The translations under genes were made by a program, and so were the position numbers. From Ryuthela nishihirai (lineage: Eukaryota; Arthropoda; Arachnida; Araneae; Heptathelidae): a DNA stretch of 64,000 bases. Shown piece by piece: positions 38,030 to 48,759 of this stretch. The stretch is taken from contig JAWZYU010000058.1 in the NCBI GenBank assembly GCA_038380435.1, positions 1,240,001 to 1,304,000 on the forward strand. Reading direction: 5' to 3'. How positions within the stretch are numbered: position 1 is the stretch's first letter; every line of letters begins with the position of its first letter. Under the pieces are notes generated by a model. That model was given only the letters and a program-made list of their open reading frames with translations. It searched no databases and was not told the DNA's origin.

Positions 38030-38795
38030 ATATATGTTACGGTAAACGTGAATAAACATAATCACCAATCATCTTGGTAAGTTTGATAAATTTCACTAAA
38101 TTTCTCACTTTTACCGGCGATTATGTATAATTCACAAATGAATTTGGTAAGTTTGATATATTCCTCGAGCTATAGGGTAAAAACCGTGAGAAACGCAATC
38201 TGACCTCTGAGAAACCAAAAAAAGACAGAAAAGATGAAAAAGACACTTTCCACCCCTAAAATGTAAAGTCTAAAACAGGAATCCGTTGTCCGAATTGTAA
38301 AAAAGGCTCAAAATTTTTAAGCCAGTGAGAACGAATTAGTAAAGACGGCCATGTTAATCCTAGACTGGCGATTATGCAATAATGTCCGGTAAATTTGATT
38401 AATTAAGTATGATTTATCATATTTACATATAACATTATGCATAATCGCCAGTCTAGGATTAATATGGCCGTCTTTACTAATTCGTTCTCACTGGGCTTAA
38501 GAATGTTTGAGGCTTTTTTTATAATTCGGACGACGTATTCCTGTTTTAGACTTTACATTTTAGGGGTGGAAAGTGTCTTTTTCACCTTTTCTGTCTCTTT
38601 CGGTTTCTCAGAGGGGAATTCAACTCGGGGAATGTATCAAATTTACAACTTCATTTGAGAATTACGAATAATCACCGGTAAAAGTGAGAAATTTAGTGAA
38701 ATTTATCAAACTCGCCAAGATGATTGGTGATTATGCATAATAACCAGCGATTATGCATAATCGCCGGATTATTCACTTTTACCATAACATATATA
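38030..38795. mobile_element. 766-bp foldback element, copy 2
   Basis: Offset copy of 20301-21066, including the 18-bp palindrome at 38747-38764. Confidence 0.85.
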
Positions 38796-39365
38796 TTAAA
38801 AGCACAAAGTATTTGAAAAATACGATTTATAATATTTCAGTAATACCAATCAAATAAAGAAGAGTTTTCTAATTATCATTTTCATTGCTTCCAATGGAAA
38901 CTTTATGACGTTCACATTCCACCACCAAAACCCCAAATTTTTCCACCGTTATTTGGCGCAGGTATGGTTTTCGGAAGATTTAAAAAGTGTGAATCATAAC
39001 ATTTTATAAATTCCTATCTAAACCAAAAAGAATTTTTCTTTTATCTCTAAAAACAAACAATTATCTGCTAAAACTAAAATGTTTTATTTTCCCACCCCCT
39101 CTGGGTTTAAAGGGTCAAACTCATTGTTGGCAATGGAAACTTTGTGACCTTCACATTCCACCACAAGAATTTAAAATTTCTAGCATAAATACATCGTTTG
39201 CAATATCAGTTTGAAATTTTGGAATTTTCAAATTTTTCCACCTCTAGAGGGCGTAATTATAGCTTTAGAGAGATTCGGAAAGGGCATATCGTAATATTTC
39301 ATCAATACCTATCCAACAAAAAAAGAATTTTTAATTTATCTATGTATACAATAAAGTTCGATGTC
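38796..39365. repeat. Degenerate ~238-bp dispersed/tandem repeat spanning right duplication end
   Basis: Two diverged units: CAATGGAAACTTTATGACGTTCACATTCC (about 38893) and CAATGGAAACTTTGTGACCTTCACATTCC (about 39131), with following AATATTTCA(G/T)(T/C)AATACC and AAAAAGAATTTTT stretches. Copy 2 of the duplication ends at 39061 inside this block. A reverse-oriented relative is at 44290-44500. Confidence 0.65.
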
Positions 39366-39394
39366 TACAGACGGACAAGACAGACGACAAAGCG

Positions 39395-39479
39395 GGAGGC
39401 ATGCACCCCCTCTGAATATTAATAACGGTGAAGGGGGGGGGGGGCATGCACCCCCCTCTGAATATTAATAACGGTAAAA
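39395..39479. repeat. Two-copy ~45-bp direct repeat with G/C tracts
   Basis: GGCATGCACCCCCTCTGAATATTAATAACGGT-type unit occurs twice, the second after a run of 12 G. The rest of 39366-39957 is AT-rich with no recognisable gene. Confidence 0.7.
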
Positions 39480-39959
39480 GAAAGAAAATATTTATAAAAG
39501 TTATTTATATTTCATGCATTTTTCAAGCAATTTTTTAAAGACTTGTAAAACGAAGGGAAAAATGTTGTACTGCATTTGAAAATTCAGTCTCTTTTTCCTT
39601 TTTTCAGCTCGATTGTGTTTATTGCCCCCTCTTCCCCTCCATTGTTTACTAGATCCGGGCCTGTAACTATTTTATCAGGGTTAAATGGAAAGTATATTTC
39701 GGTTTTTACCTTGCATCTATTATTTTATTTTGTACATCCTCTTTCCCTGGAATATATTTTCTGGCTATGTGGGTCATTTATAATTCTAATTTTTATCCGT
39801 CTTCTAAAAAGTCAAAAGGAGTGCCAATACAATTGCTACTTCAAAATTTAAATTAAGTTCATTAACTAGAAATTTTAATTGTTGGGCTTTAAAATAATTC
39901 TACCATCAAATACGGTACACTGATATATCGAAAATCGTGAGATGCAAAGTTTTCTCTCT

Positions 39960-40085
39960 TAGTGTGCTGAGCTGATGATGAACGTGACTTGGGTTCGAGT
40001 TCTGAATAACATACAATGGAAATTTATTTCCTTGTGTTGTCTTTCTGCTAATGGTTTGCCCTCCTCCCGGCATATAAAACCAAAA
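39960..40085 (+). mobile_element. Decayed family 2 SINE fragment
   Basis: GACTTGGGTTCGAGTTC keeps the B box, and GTGTTGTCTTTCTGCTAATGG then GGCATATAAA match the order of family 2 bodies. The A-box region and tail are unrecognisable. Confidence 0.45.
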
Positions 40086-41077
40086 AATATAAACTTTTCT
40101 ATGATATATAAAACCAAAAAATTCTATGAGACTTCTGTGATAAACAGCTCTTTGACGGATAATTCATTTTATTTATTAAATTATTTCTCTAAGAAACCGA
40201 GTTCATTTAGGAAATATAAATATGACTTGTTCTCATTTAAATATTCGAATTTCGAAAAATCATTTTTTGAAGCCGGTCGTTTTTATAGAAACGCCTGAGG
40301 CGTTTATTCCTGGGAGTCAGCCGTGGCCACTGCAAATATTCTTTAGCCCCGGAGATTTAGGTGCTTCTTCGGCTAGCGTTCTGCGTCTGCAATGCCGAGT
40401 TTGAAAGGGATAAACAGTCTGCAGCCTGCATGTCATTATTGAAGAGAGAGCGGGACTTAAGAGAGAGCGGGACTTCTTGAAGAGAGAGCGAGCTGAGCGG
40501 CAGCTCAGCTGCTCCTAATTAGCACCCATGGCGCACGCAGTGCAAGAGTTCAAAGTGTTATCTCCTGCGTTTTCCAAAGGGCATATGTATTTGCCTCTGG
40601 TGAAATGAAAGGAACCTGGAAAATAAATATAATAAATAAATCTGAAATTAATTCAAACAGCTCTAGAAAATATATAATTAGAAATTGAAATCAGTAAGTG
40701 AAATTCAAATGCAAAATCTAGACTGTGATTACACTTTAATGTCGAATTTTCGGAAACAACTCTTTCTAGTGGACTCATACATCACTTCACCAAGAGTGAT
40801 GTATCTTGGAATAGTTCCGTAAACAAGGTGTAGTCAGTAACATATTGAAATATTTCCTAAGTTAATAACTTCATTTCGAAACAAAGTAAGATGATGAAAT
40901 AAAAAGCAGCACAATAGAAAAACTCATAGTTATCAGTGTGATTTTTTTAGAAAGCTGGAAAAAAATTGGGAGGAATAAGTTTACATCAAAGCAGAAGAGA
41001 TGATGGAGGCAGGCTTTAAAAGAAAACGTGATCAACCGAAACCTGTAACTTCTTGAAGACAAGAAGGCTGTTAGGAC
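40086..41077. other. Unassigned stretch with short GC-rich tandem repeat
   Basis: No gene recognised. 40290-40560 is relatively GC-rich. Near 40438-40495 an ~18-24-bp unit GAGAGAGCGGGACTT is present two to three times, with the palindromic stretch GAGCTGAGCGGCAGCTCAGCTGC beside it, quoted here as GAGCTGAG...CAGCTCAGC. It lies upstream of the capsid relic but nothing marks it as a promoter. Confidence 0.4.
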
Positions 41078-42175
41078 GTGACATATTCGATCCGTAATGG
41101 TTTTTATTCATCGCGATTCGGTGTAGTGTGTAAATCAAAACTCGAATTATTTGTTTTACCTCCCACACAGACAATCATAGAAGCAGGAAAATGGGTTGAA
41201 TGTTACCCCTTGGCTAATATTTATGATGGAGTACTCGTAGAAATTCACATATGTGGAAGTGGGGAAGAAGACATAAGTCTTTCCCAGACCTGGTTCTTTG
41301 TGAAAGCCAAAATATTAAAAAAAACTAATCTCTCTCTAAAGAAAGATGAGCCTATCGGCCCTAGTAATCTGTTTTTACATTCGCCCTTTCCCCAAACTGA
41401 TGTATCGTTCAACGATCATCTCGTATCCAGCTCCAATAATACTTATCCTTACCGAGCTATGATTGAAACTCAACTGGTCCACGGTGAAGACAGCAAGAAG
41501 TCTCAGCTGACGTATGAACTATTTTACAAAGATACAGCCGGATGCATGAGTGAGAGAAATCCGAAAGCAGCTGGAAAACTTAACAAGGGTTTGCAACAGA
41601 GATGTCAATTAACAGACCAATATGCTATGTCGATATGATAGGCACTGCACACTGCGATGTATTCTTTCAAAACCGATTGCTTTTAAATCTAGTGCACATG
41701 AAAATCAAACTGATCCCCAAACAAGACCCCCTTTTGCCTACTGTCATCCTCTGCAACCCAGATTGCAAATTAATGTTAGAACACGCATCGCTTTTCATTC
41801 GCAAAGTAAAAGTTGAGTCTTAGAGAAAGCCACTTTAAAATATTCCATAGATCGTGTTCTTTGTAAGACGTATTCGGTACCCCAAGATATCCATGATACA
41901 AAACAATGTATTCCTGGATCAGATGTCGAATCGCATAGTCATTGGCTGTGGGGATAACAATACTTTTATTGGTACTTAGAGCAAAAAGCCTTTGGAATTC
42001 CAACATTGTCATCTGAACTTTATAGGCGAATATGTGGACTGCCATCCCACCCCCTACAAAACAGTACAACCCAACTTTTAAAAAAGAAATTGTATCGATT
42101 TTATCACAGTTTATTTCTGGGGACGTAAAAGGCAAGTCAATAATAAATATAAATAAGTCGCGACGAATATTCTAA
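41078..42175 (+). pseudogene. Maverick/Polinton-like major capsid protein (F54H12.2-like), degraded
   Basis: In intact relatives this protein is the predicted double-jelly-roll capsid of Maverick/Polinton elements; the nematode family member is annotated F54H12.2. An open stretch of 186 codons (41078-41638) shows LPPTQT, LFLHSPFPQTDVSFN, NTYPYRAMIET and LFYKDTAG. A shift near 41635 leads to VDMIGTAHCDVFFQN and FIRKVKV; after a stop at 41821, EKATLKYSIDRVLCKTYSVP follows in frame. Traces persist to about 42170, with several stops. The opposite-strand ORF over 41776-42135 is a shadow. Assignment is from remembered family motifs. The upstream end is uncertain; the first codons may already be decayed leader. 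Confidence 0.68.
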
Positions 42176-42239
42176 GGACACAGACTACGCGCTTTCGAGT
42201 TCTCCCCAGATCTCTGCGACGGAGGGAACACGATACTTA

Positions 42240-42566
42240 TTGCAAAAAATGAAATTTAAGACTGGATTTGAAATTCGCCTTGCCGCTCTAACAAACTGTT
42301 TCAGTTGTAGTCTATGCAAAATTTCTGAACGTCATGGAAATAAATATATCAAGAAATGTCTCATTCCATTTTTTCTCATGAATGTCCTCCAATTTAACAA
42401 TCCTGAAGAGAGACCCTTACGTGAGATCCATATTTCTCGGCATATTTCCAGCAGATGTCTTCAACAGAAGATTACCGTATTACCCAGTGTCTCCCTCATC
42501 ATGAATGTGGATCCTCGAAATCAGTCTGGAAGATATTGGCTCTCTCTATATTTCCCCAATCCTTAA
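42240..42566 (+). pseudogene. Adenain-like cysteine protease relic (Maverick/Polinton PRO)
   Basis: Lies just downstream of the capsid relic on the same strand. The open stretch ends with MNVDPRNQSGRYWLSLYFPN, matching the start of the catalytic core of adenovirus-type proteases carried by Maverick/Polinton elements, where the motif is normally G-x-H-W. Here the catalytic His position reads Tyr, and the later Cys box is absent because the frame ends at 42566, against family 2 SINE sequence. Upstream residues (CSLCKISERHGNKYIKKC) are not diagnostic. The context supports the call; alone the motif would be weak. Confidence 0.5.
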
Positions 42567-42571
42567 TAAGT

Positions 42572-42780
42572 TGCTGTCCTATGGCAAGTGATTAGCGCGC
42601 TTGGATACTGCTCTAAAGGACCTGGGTTGAGCCATAGAAAGGGCATGGATGTTTGAGTTGTTTTTCTGGTGAGTCGTGCCATCCTCATAGACCTTCTACT
42701 ACGGCGTATAAGCTGATAGGCTCCTGTCAGATATTTGTGGCAAGCAGCTGCTTGAGAGGATATTTGTTTATTTATACAGT
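42572..42780 (+). mobile_element. tRNA-derived SINE, family 2
   Basis: CTGTCCTATGGCAAGTGATTAGCGCGC head, damaged B box (GGGTTGAGCC, missing CG), then GTTGTTTTTCTGGTGAG, GCTGATAGGCTCCTGTCAG and GGCAAGCAGCTGCTTGAG, with a T-rich tail. It ends the protease relic on its left. Confidence 0.8.
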
Positions 42781-42828
42781 AGAATTATTCGATTCATTTC
42801 GAAATCCTCTTAATTTTTTTAAGTGGCT

Positions 42829-43259
42829 TGTAGTGATTCGGTTAGCCTGTGAGGAAAGGAAGAGCTGGAATCGCCATTTTGGCAGCAGGACCCTTTCTGC
42901 TAGCAACAAGGCGCCAGCAGCGGATCCAGTTTGGGGAACTGGGCGAAGAAAGTCGACAAAAGTCGACGTGGCACAGCGACCGTGTCCGTGTCCCATTGGC
43001 CGAGACACCTTAACGTCCCCCGAAGAAACATTACGTGACATCATCGGGTTGTTCTTTCCTGCCGGATGACAGTTTCGTTTGGGAGAATAAGGGCTTGGCT
43101 CCTTGTAGCCTGTGCTGTGTTTAGCGAGTGACTGTAACGGGTGGGCATTTACAGTTTGTTTATATTATAAAGTGTGAACTTCTGTAAATAAATGTATATA
43201 TGAGAAGACACCTGAGAGTGTGGGTATATCAGCCACCTAGGTAGATCAACATCCTGACA
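42829..43259 (+). mobile_element. LTR-like GC-rich block (possible solo LTR)
   Basis: Begins TGTAGTGATTCGG and ends ATCCTGACA, giving TG...CA ends. It is GC-rich in its first two thirds, has TATATTATAAAG near 43160 and AATAAATG near 43188, which would fit a promoter and polyadenylation signal within an LTR. No 4-6-bp target-site duplication is visible (TGGCT left, AGATA right), and no internal element is present. A decayed promoter or other GC-rich repeat remains possible. Confidence 0.33.
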
Positions 43260-44289
43260 AGATAGTGAGAGGTACCCTTCTGCACACACTCTCACACACG
43301 ATCAGTAGAAAACAACCCAGCCCAGAGACGTAGAAAAGATGCCTGTTTGCAGGGCTTCGTTCATATTTTGTGTCACAGTTCCAGACTATTGTATTTAACG
43401 ATGCAATAGTGACGAAACTGACATGTATAGACAGTACTGTGTATTTTTCCTACTCCACCGCTGCAGACGAAAATCTTTGTTTCATATCATCCCTATGTTC
43501 AATATATATCATTATTGGAACGAAAGACAACTTGATCACTGCGTAAAAATATATATATCATTTAAATGTACTCTTCCCTATACCGAAAAAAATTGTTTTT
43601 AAATAAAAAATTAATAATGTAACGTCCTTTTTTAAATATACAAAAATATATTCTATTCGAAAGTAAACTTAAAAACTAGTTATATAAAATGGGTCACGTG
43701 GTAATCCCAATAGGAGGTATTTTATGCACAGATATATAATATTTTTCTTGATGAGCGTTTGAGGAAAATTTATTTCCTTTAACACATGATTGAAATCCAC
43801 ATTGACCCATTGGTTTTACACCTTTTTTACTTCTTAATAAATTGTCAACTAAAGCCACAATATTATATACACACCTTTTATAACTCTTTATGTAATCTTT
43901 AACTCTCCAATAGTTAATTTTTTATAAGATACTCATGATATGTGAAGCAATTTATTTTAAAACTTTTAAGAACCTTATCGGTTACTAATTTTAAAACATC
44001 ATTCTTTTTAGAACAATTTCCAACCTGGGAATTAATATCCGAAATTTTATTGATATCATGACTGATATGAGAAGCAAGATTGAGAGCAAAAATGTCCCTT
44101 GCAAATAGATGAAAATCGGCCCATACGGTCAAGATCAATCCTAAACCAAATTTTGCCACCGGCTAGAAGTACTCTGAGATTATCCCCGAGAAACACACTG
44201 AGGAATCGCCTGCTGTTCATTCTCGTTCACCAAAAAAAAGATCGAACAGAAAGCGAGTTCATATTTTCACTTTGTTGTCCGTTTGTCTC
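43260..44289. other. AT-rich unassigned stretch
   Basis: No recognised element. A minus-strand open stretch of 81 codons (44159-43914) has no familiar motif and is probably chance. Confidence 0.5.
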
Positions 44290-44500
44290 TCCTTTGTCTC
44301 TAGAAACTCAATCTTTTGGTTTTTAGGAAGAAATTGAAAATTTCTCTAGAGTAGGATAGGTATTGACGAAATATTAGGATTCGCATTTTCCAATTCTACC
44401 AATAATTTTCAAAAGTGCCCTCTAGCGGTGGAAAACTTGAAAAATGGCAAAACGTTCAACGATTATTGCAAACGATCCATTTATACTAAAAATTAGATAA
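44290..44500 (-). repeat. Dispersed degenerate repeat, reverse orientation
   Basis: GGTATTGACGAAATATTA, GCCCTCTAGCGGTGGAAAA and TTTGCAAACGAT-like stretches are reverse-complement relatives of the repeat at 39160-39330 (CCACCTCTAGAGGGCG, GTAATATTTCATCAATACC). To 44995 the sequence is AT-rich without features. Confidence 0.55.
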
Positions 44501-44996
44501 AATGAAAAACCTCAGACTTTGCCTAATAAATGGGTTAATATGCACTTCCATTAGATACTGATTTTCTCAGGTGTGTAATTAAGTCCCCTTTTGTAGGATT
44601 ATACCCTATCTTTGCTGTTTATTATAAACAACAGTAATTAATTAAAATTTATTTAATAATTTAATAATTGAAATTTAAATTTCGATCATTAAATTCATGT
44701 GTTTACGAGTCAAAAAATGAAAAGAAGATTGCTTTAATTGTGTAAGTATATGCTTTGCATATTATTTCCATTCCAATTGTATACATCTATGCATTTACAC
44801 ACTGATGCTTTTTTGTATTTTATGTAGAATTATGTAATATTTATAAAAAAGAGTTAAGAATGCGTAGTAGTAAATATTGTCTGTATTCCATTTTCTCCAA
44901 ATATGGTTTGTACCCATTTATATAAAACAAGATATTTGAATTTAGAAATGTTACCACGAGAAGTGTGTATTTTTATGAAACAAATGTCTCCTTTGA

Positions 44997-45065
44997 AGAC
45001 CTGACACATGTCATCAGGAGATCGTAGGTTTGTGTCCCACCCGGATTAAACAGATTTTTTCTCTA
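44997..45065 (+). mobile_element. tRNA-like SINE fragment, family 3
   Basis: CATGTCATCAGGAGATCGTAGGTTTGTGTCCCA shares TGTCATCAGGAGAT(C/T)GT(A/G)GGTT with the reverse strand at 47215-47250. The B-box-like GGTTTGTGTCC suggests tRNA origin. Short and diverged. Confidence 0.4.
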
Positions 45066-46570
45066 TGTTTGGCATTGTTCAGCTTACAGTTTGTTTGTTT
45101 GTTAAAAGTTACGTTACAATCAGAGGTCCTTCTTCAGGCTTTCTCAATAAAACAATTTAGTTGTAAAATTAAAATTTTTGAAAAAGGTTGGATGAATTCA
45201 TCCAGGTCATTTTTTTGGCATATATGTAAATATTTTTTTAATTCCAAATTAATGTTCACCCATATGTGTTTTGAATGTGATTAATTGTGTTGAGATGGTA
45301 GAAATTAATATGTGATATATGACTGTTAGGATGTTGAAAAGGTTTTTGAGGCAGGAATTTTTATCTATATTGTTGCATTTTTTTGAATCTCTGAATATAA
45401 ATTTGAGTTTCAATGTTTGATTATTTATATTTAATAAAAAACAGATTTTGGTGGTAAATTTTTTTCCTCATAATTTTCCTCTCAAAATAGAAAATGTTGT
45501 TTTTTTCATTTTATTTTTATTTTTTTATATATCTTTTAATATTTATTTTTTTATATATCTTTTAATATTTATTTTTTTTGTTTTCTTTCTATATATATAT
45601 ATTATTTTAATTTTATTTAAGTTTTTTGTTTATTTTATTATTTTTTTTATAATTGACCATATATGGCTTTTAATATTTGGTGCTTACCTGTGTTTGCTTA
45701 TTATTAAAGAAATTGGTTTAATTAATATAAAGAAAAATATATATTTAGTCAAAAGTATATATATATTGTGCTGCTCAAAATATTCTTCCAAAATTATATA
45801 TTTTTTTTAATTTTGTATATTGTAAATAAAAAGAATATTTTAGGAAGACTTTTAGGTTTGACGTTTGATATGGCTTCCTCAATAACCTGTTCCCTGGTAT
45901 CAGATAAATGATCACTTGTTCACGTTACATTTCATTGAATCCTTAAGTATTTGACTGAAACTGAAACATGACTTACATTTGACACAAGAAATACTCAGAT
46001 CTTATATGTAGGGTTTTCTAAGTTCTTTGATATACATTTCTCTTAGATACCTTAAGGCTGTAGTCTCAGACATGTGGTTTTGAAGTCATTTTGGGTATTC
46101 CACAACCAATACTTTTCATCATAATCATGGTAACTAATTGTGGCTTGCTAACTTGTATCGACTGAGATGATCTCATGTGAGTATGCAGAATGTGGTCACA
46201 ATCACCAGAAGATGAAATCATTCTGAATGGAATTTTAGTTTGTATTTTGGTGTTAAAAGTTTAAAAAACGAAAAAACCATTTTTTATTATTAAAATAAAA
46301 ATGTCATATAATGAAGATTTAATGCTTCAACCTGCTATGTGATTTGAGTTTGACACTGCTGCCTTTGGCGTCACTGGTACTGTCTATGCGAGATAGATCT
46401 GATCTAGCCAATTAAAAGAGAAAAAGTGATCTAAAGAGATCTAAAGGTAAGTGGAAAATAAGGAAGTTAAAAAAATAAAAATAAATAAATAGTTAAAAGG
46501 ATGTTTAAAACTGTCTTAAAAGATACTGAAATTTAGAGTGGTAGTTAGTTATATTCTCCTCGCATACCGG
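45066..46570. other. Very AT-rich unassigned stretch with T-rich low complexity
   Basis: 45440-45640 is strongly T-rich, with two copies of a ~28-bp TATATATCTTTTAATATTTATT unit and a TATATATATATA run. The long hydrophobic ORF over it is a composition artefact. No gene seen. Confidence 0.6.
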
Positions 46571-46952
46571 AGAGGGGATGGCCCAGTCGGTAGCGCGCCA
46601 GGCTCGTAATCTGTAGTTCCCAGGTTCGAGTCCCAGCTGGGTCAGCGTTGAGATTTATCTCCGCAAAATTCCCCGCCCTGCCCACGGTCAGTAGGGGACA
46701 CCGATGGGCTTGGAAAGGCCGCCGTCCGTCGGATGGGACGTTAAGCCCCGTGTGCGGGAGAGTCATACCCTGTGCACGTTAAAGAACACCCTGGATGGCC
46801 TTGACGGGGGGGGGGCTACCATCTGTCTGCCAACAGCTGTTCCAGTGGGTCCCCCCCCCCAACCTTCTCTGAGCCTTCGGGGTCCATGTGACCTGGCCAT
46901 TTAGCCCATGCTGTGCAAAAAAAGTGCCGCTCAGTGGTAAAACAACCCAACC
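46571..46952 (+). mobile_element. tRNA-derived SINE, family 1, full length
   Basis: The best example of the family. The A box TGGCCCAGTCGG (46579-46590) and B box GGTTCGAGTCC (46623-46633) match pol III consensus. A body of about 310 bp follows, with CGGTCAGTAGGGGACACCG, a GTCCGTCGGATGGGACGTTAA-type stretch and GTGCACGTTAAAGAACACCC, then a 3' end of AAAACAACCCAACC. Poly-G and poly-C runs inside suggest slippage. The body is much more GC-rich than the flanks. Transcription would be by RNA polymerase III; reverse transcription would depend on a LINE partner, which I cannot identify. Confidence 0.92.
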
Positions 46953-47204
46953 TCGTATACCTTTTCATATAATGTTTTTATAAAAATTACGCATGTGTTT
47001 AAGAGAAATATCTTCTCAAATGTAAGTAACTTTGAAAAGTCTTCACTACTTCTCACTACGTGCATTAAAGATATCATCACATAAAATCATTTCGCTATTG
47101 CACAATTTAATCCACAGCACATTTATGATTAGCTAAGTATCTAATAACTATTGGGCTGTTTTAAGTATAGTTATGATAATGAGTGAAGAGGAACATTTGT
47201 CTTG

Positions 47205-47285
47205 ATCCTGATGGAATCAGAACCCACAATCTCCTGATGACATATTAGGAACTCTGGCACCTACACTACTGGGACTTTTATGGCC
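47205..47285 (-). mobile_element. tRNA-like SINE fragment, family 3
   Basis: The reverse strand reads GTGCCAGAGTTCCTAATATGTCATCAGGAGATTGTGGGTTCTGATTCC-type sequence; its final part GGTTCTGATTCC fits a B box. It shares a core with 44997-45065. Confidence 0.45.
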
Positions 47286-47330
47286 ATTTTTATTAAATAC
47301 ATAGAATAGCCTAAAAGGGATTAAATACAA

Positions 47331-47429
47331 TAGCTCAAAAAAGTATCCGAACACCATAGTTGATTAGAGAATTCATAAAAAATATCTGGCAACGTTCTTT
47401 TAGAAATTAGTGGTCAGGCAACCTTCGTG
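47331..47429. mobile_element. Tc1-type MITE, partial copy
   Basis: TAGCTCAAAAAAGTATCCGAACACC through GGCAACCTTCGTG is one arm of the family that follows at 47432. Its other end is missing, probably because the next copy landed in it or recombined with it. Confidence 0.65.
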
Positions 47430-47431
47430 TA

Positions 47432-47696
47432 CAGTCGCCCAAAAAATATCCGAACAATATGATTGATTACAGAATTCAGAAAAAAATATCTGACAACGAT
47501 GTTTTTCGAAATTAGTGATCTGGCAACCTTCGTGTACGTAAACGAAATGTATGTAAGCGTAAAAAAAACAAATGCGTCATTAATCATGGTACGTAACACG
47601 AAGGTTGACAGATCACTAATGTCTAAAAAAAGTTGCCAGATTTTTTTCTGAATTCTCTAATCAACCATAGCGTTCGGATACTTTTTTGAGCGACTC
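47432..47696. mobile_element. Tc1-type MITE with TA target sites
   Basis: Inverted ends CAGTCGCCCAAAAAATATCCGAAC and (reverse complement) GAGTCGCTCAAAAAAGTATCCGAAC, arms over about 110 bp, between TA at 47430-47431 and TA at 47697-47698. Arms share GGCAACCTTCGTGTACG-like inner sequence. 265 bp, no coding capacity. A shorter relative is at 51363. Confidence 0.82.
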
Positions 47697-48089
47697 TACT
47701 TATAAATCATGTCACTGTTAATCCTACACGCACTTCGTATCCCAAATTAAGTGGATGATAGTCAGGTATATTTGTAGAAGCACTTGGTATTTGAAGTAAG
47801 TGGCTTTCAAAATTTATGTACTTCAGATAATTTCTGAAATAAGACTTCAGAATTTATCTCCGTATTTTATTTATTCTTCAGATGATACACGAAACCTCAC
47901 TTTAAGAGTGATCTATGAACAGAATTACGGAAACTTGGTTTTCCATCAATGTCACTTTCTACGAGCATTTTTAGATCACATTGCTGATAGACTCATGAAA
48001 AAAGTTGAACATACAAGTAATGGACAAAAAGATGGAAACACCAAGGTTTGCGGAAATCCTTCGGTTTATATCATGGTTTATCCAATGTT

Positions 48090-48660
48090 TCCTGTTGCAC
48101 CATGTGGCAGCCGGGAACCTATGAATCGTTTACGTGGGGAAGGGTTGGCAGCAGGATGCGTCATGAGACGAAAACAAGCTGGTGGAGGAAGGGTAATGCC
48201 TTGAGCAATGTATTGCGGGAACACTGGGTGCAGTCATTCGTGTGCAGGAAACTAAGACGTCTACCACTTACTTAAACATCATTGCAGACTAGGTACATCC
48301 TTTCATGGCAACGGTGTAACCCTCTAGTAGTGTCTTCTTTCGCCATGCCACACTGTCCAGATTGTTCGAGAATGATTTGTGGAACATGAGGAAGACTTCC
48401 AGGTATTACCCTGGCACCAATTCACGAGGCATCAATCCAATCGAGCATCTGTGGAATGTGTTCTAACAGCATATCCGATCTGCGTCGGCTCAACCATGTA
48501 ACTTATAAGAGTTTAAGGATCTGCTGATAACATGTTGGTACCAGATACCACAAGACAACATTTACAAATCTTGCAGCGTTCTTGCCTCGCCGGATAAGAG
48601 CTGTTTTGGCGGCATATGGAGGATCAACATCATATTAGGCAAGTGGTCATAATGTTTTTC
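48090..48660 (+). pseudogene. Tc1-like transposase relic
   Basis: Translated in shifting frames, the plus strand yields TTYLNIIAD, HPFMATVYPSS (about 48298-48325), then NPIEHLWNVF (about 48435-48465), the region that holds the last acidic residue of the Tc1 DD34E triad, and a C-terminal stretch ending near RRIRAVLAAYGGST-like sequence. Multiple frameshifts and stops; the N-terminal half is absent or unreadable. The ORF that overlaps at 47800-48204 is not the transposase frame. Confidence 0.65.
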
Positions 48661-48759
48661 CTCTTTGGTGTATATATATATATGTGTGTGTTAAGTGAAT
48701 CCCTTTGGTCTCTTTGCAAATAGGGTGAACTATCGGAGGTAATGCTACTCTTATTTAAG

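Larger units (their letters stand above)
3605..39061. repeat. 17.7-kb near-identical tandem segmental duplication (two copies)
   Basis: Copy 1 is 3605-21332 and copy 2 is 21334-39061. Every landmark recurs at an offset of exactly 17,729 bp, including all broken reading frames, target-site duplications and a run of 14 G. Read by eye, only two differences appeared: C4398 versus T22127 and C6493 versus G24222. No indel is possible, because the offset stays constant to the end. The copies are joined by one extra base (C21333). The left breakpoint lies in the 390-bp satellite and the right one in an unrelated degenerate repeat, so homologous misalignment is not evident. The copy boundaries are firm; whether this is biological or an assembly artefact cannot be told from the sequence. 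Confidence 0.97.

Noticed and set aside
41776..42135. 119-codon minus-strand ORF
   Set aside because: Opposite-strand shadow of the capsid relic, whose plus-strand codons (EKATLKYSIDRV and after) match the family.
42653..43069. 138-codon ORF over the SINE and GC-rich block
   Set aside because: Starts in a SINE body and runs through unrelated GC-rich sequence; long only because stops are rare there.
43914..44159. Minus-strand 81-codon ORF as a transposon-derived gene
   Set aside because: No motif recognised and no supporting neighbours.
45448..45810. 120-codon hydrophobic ORF resembling a membrane protein
   Set aside because: Produced by T-rich low-complexity DNA; no motif.
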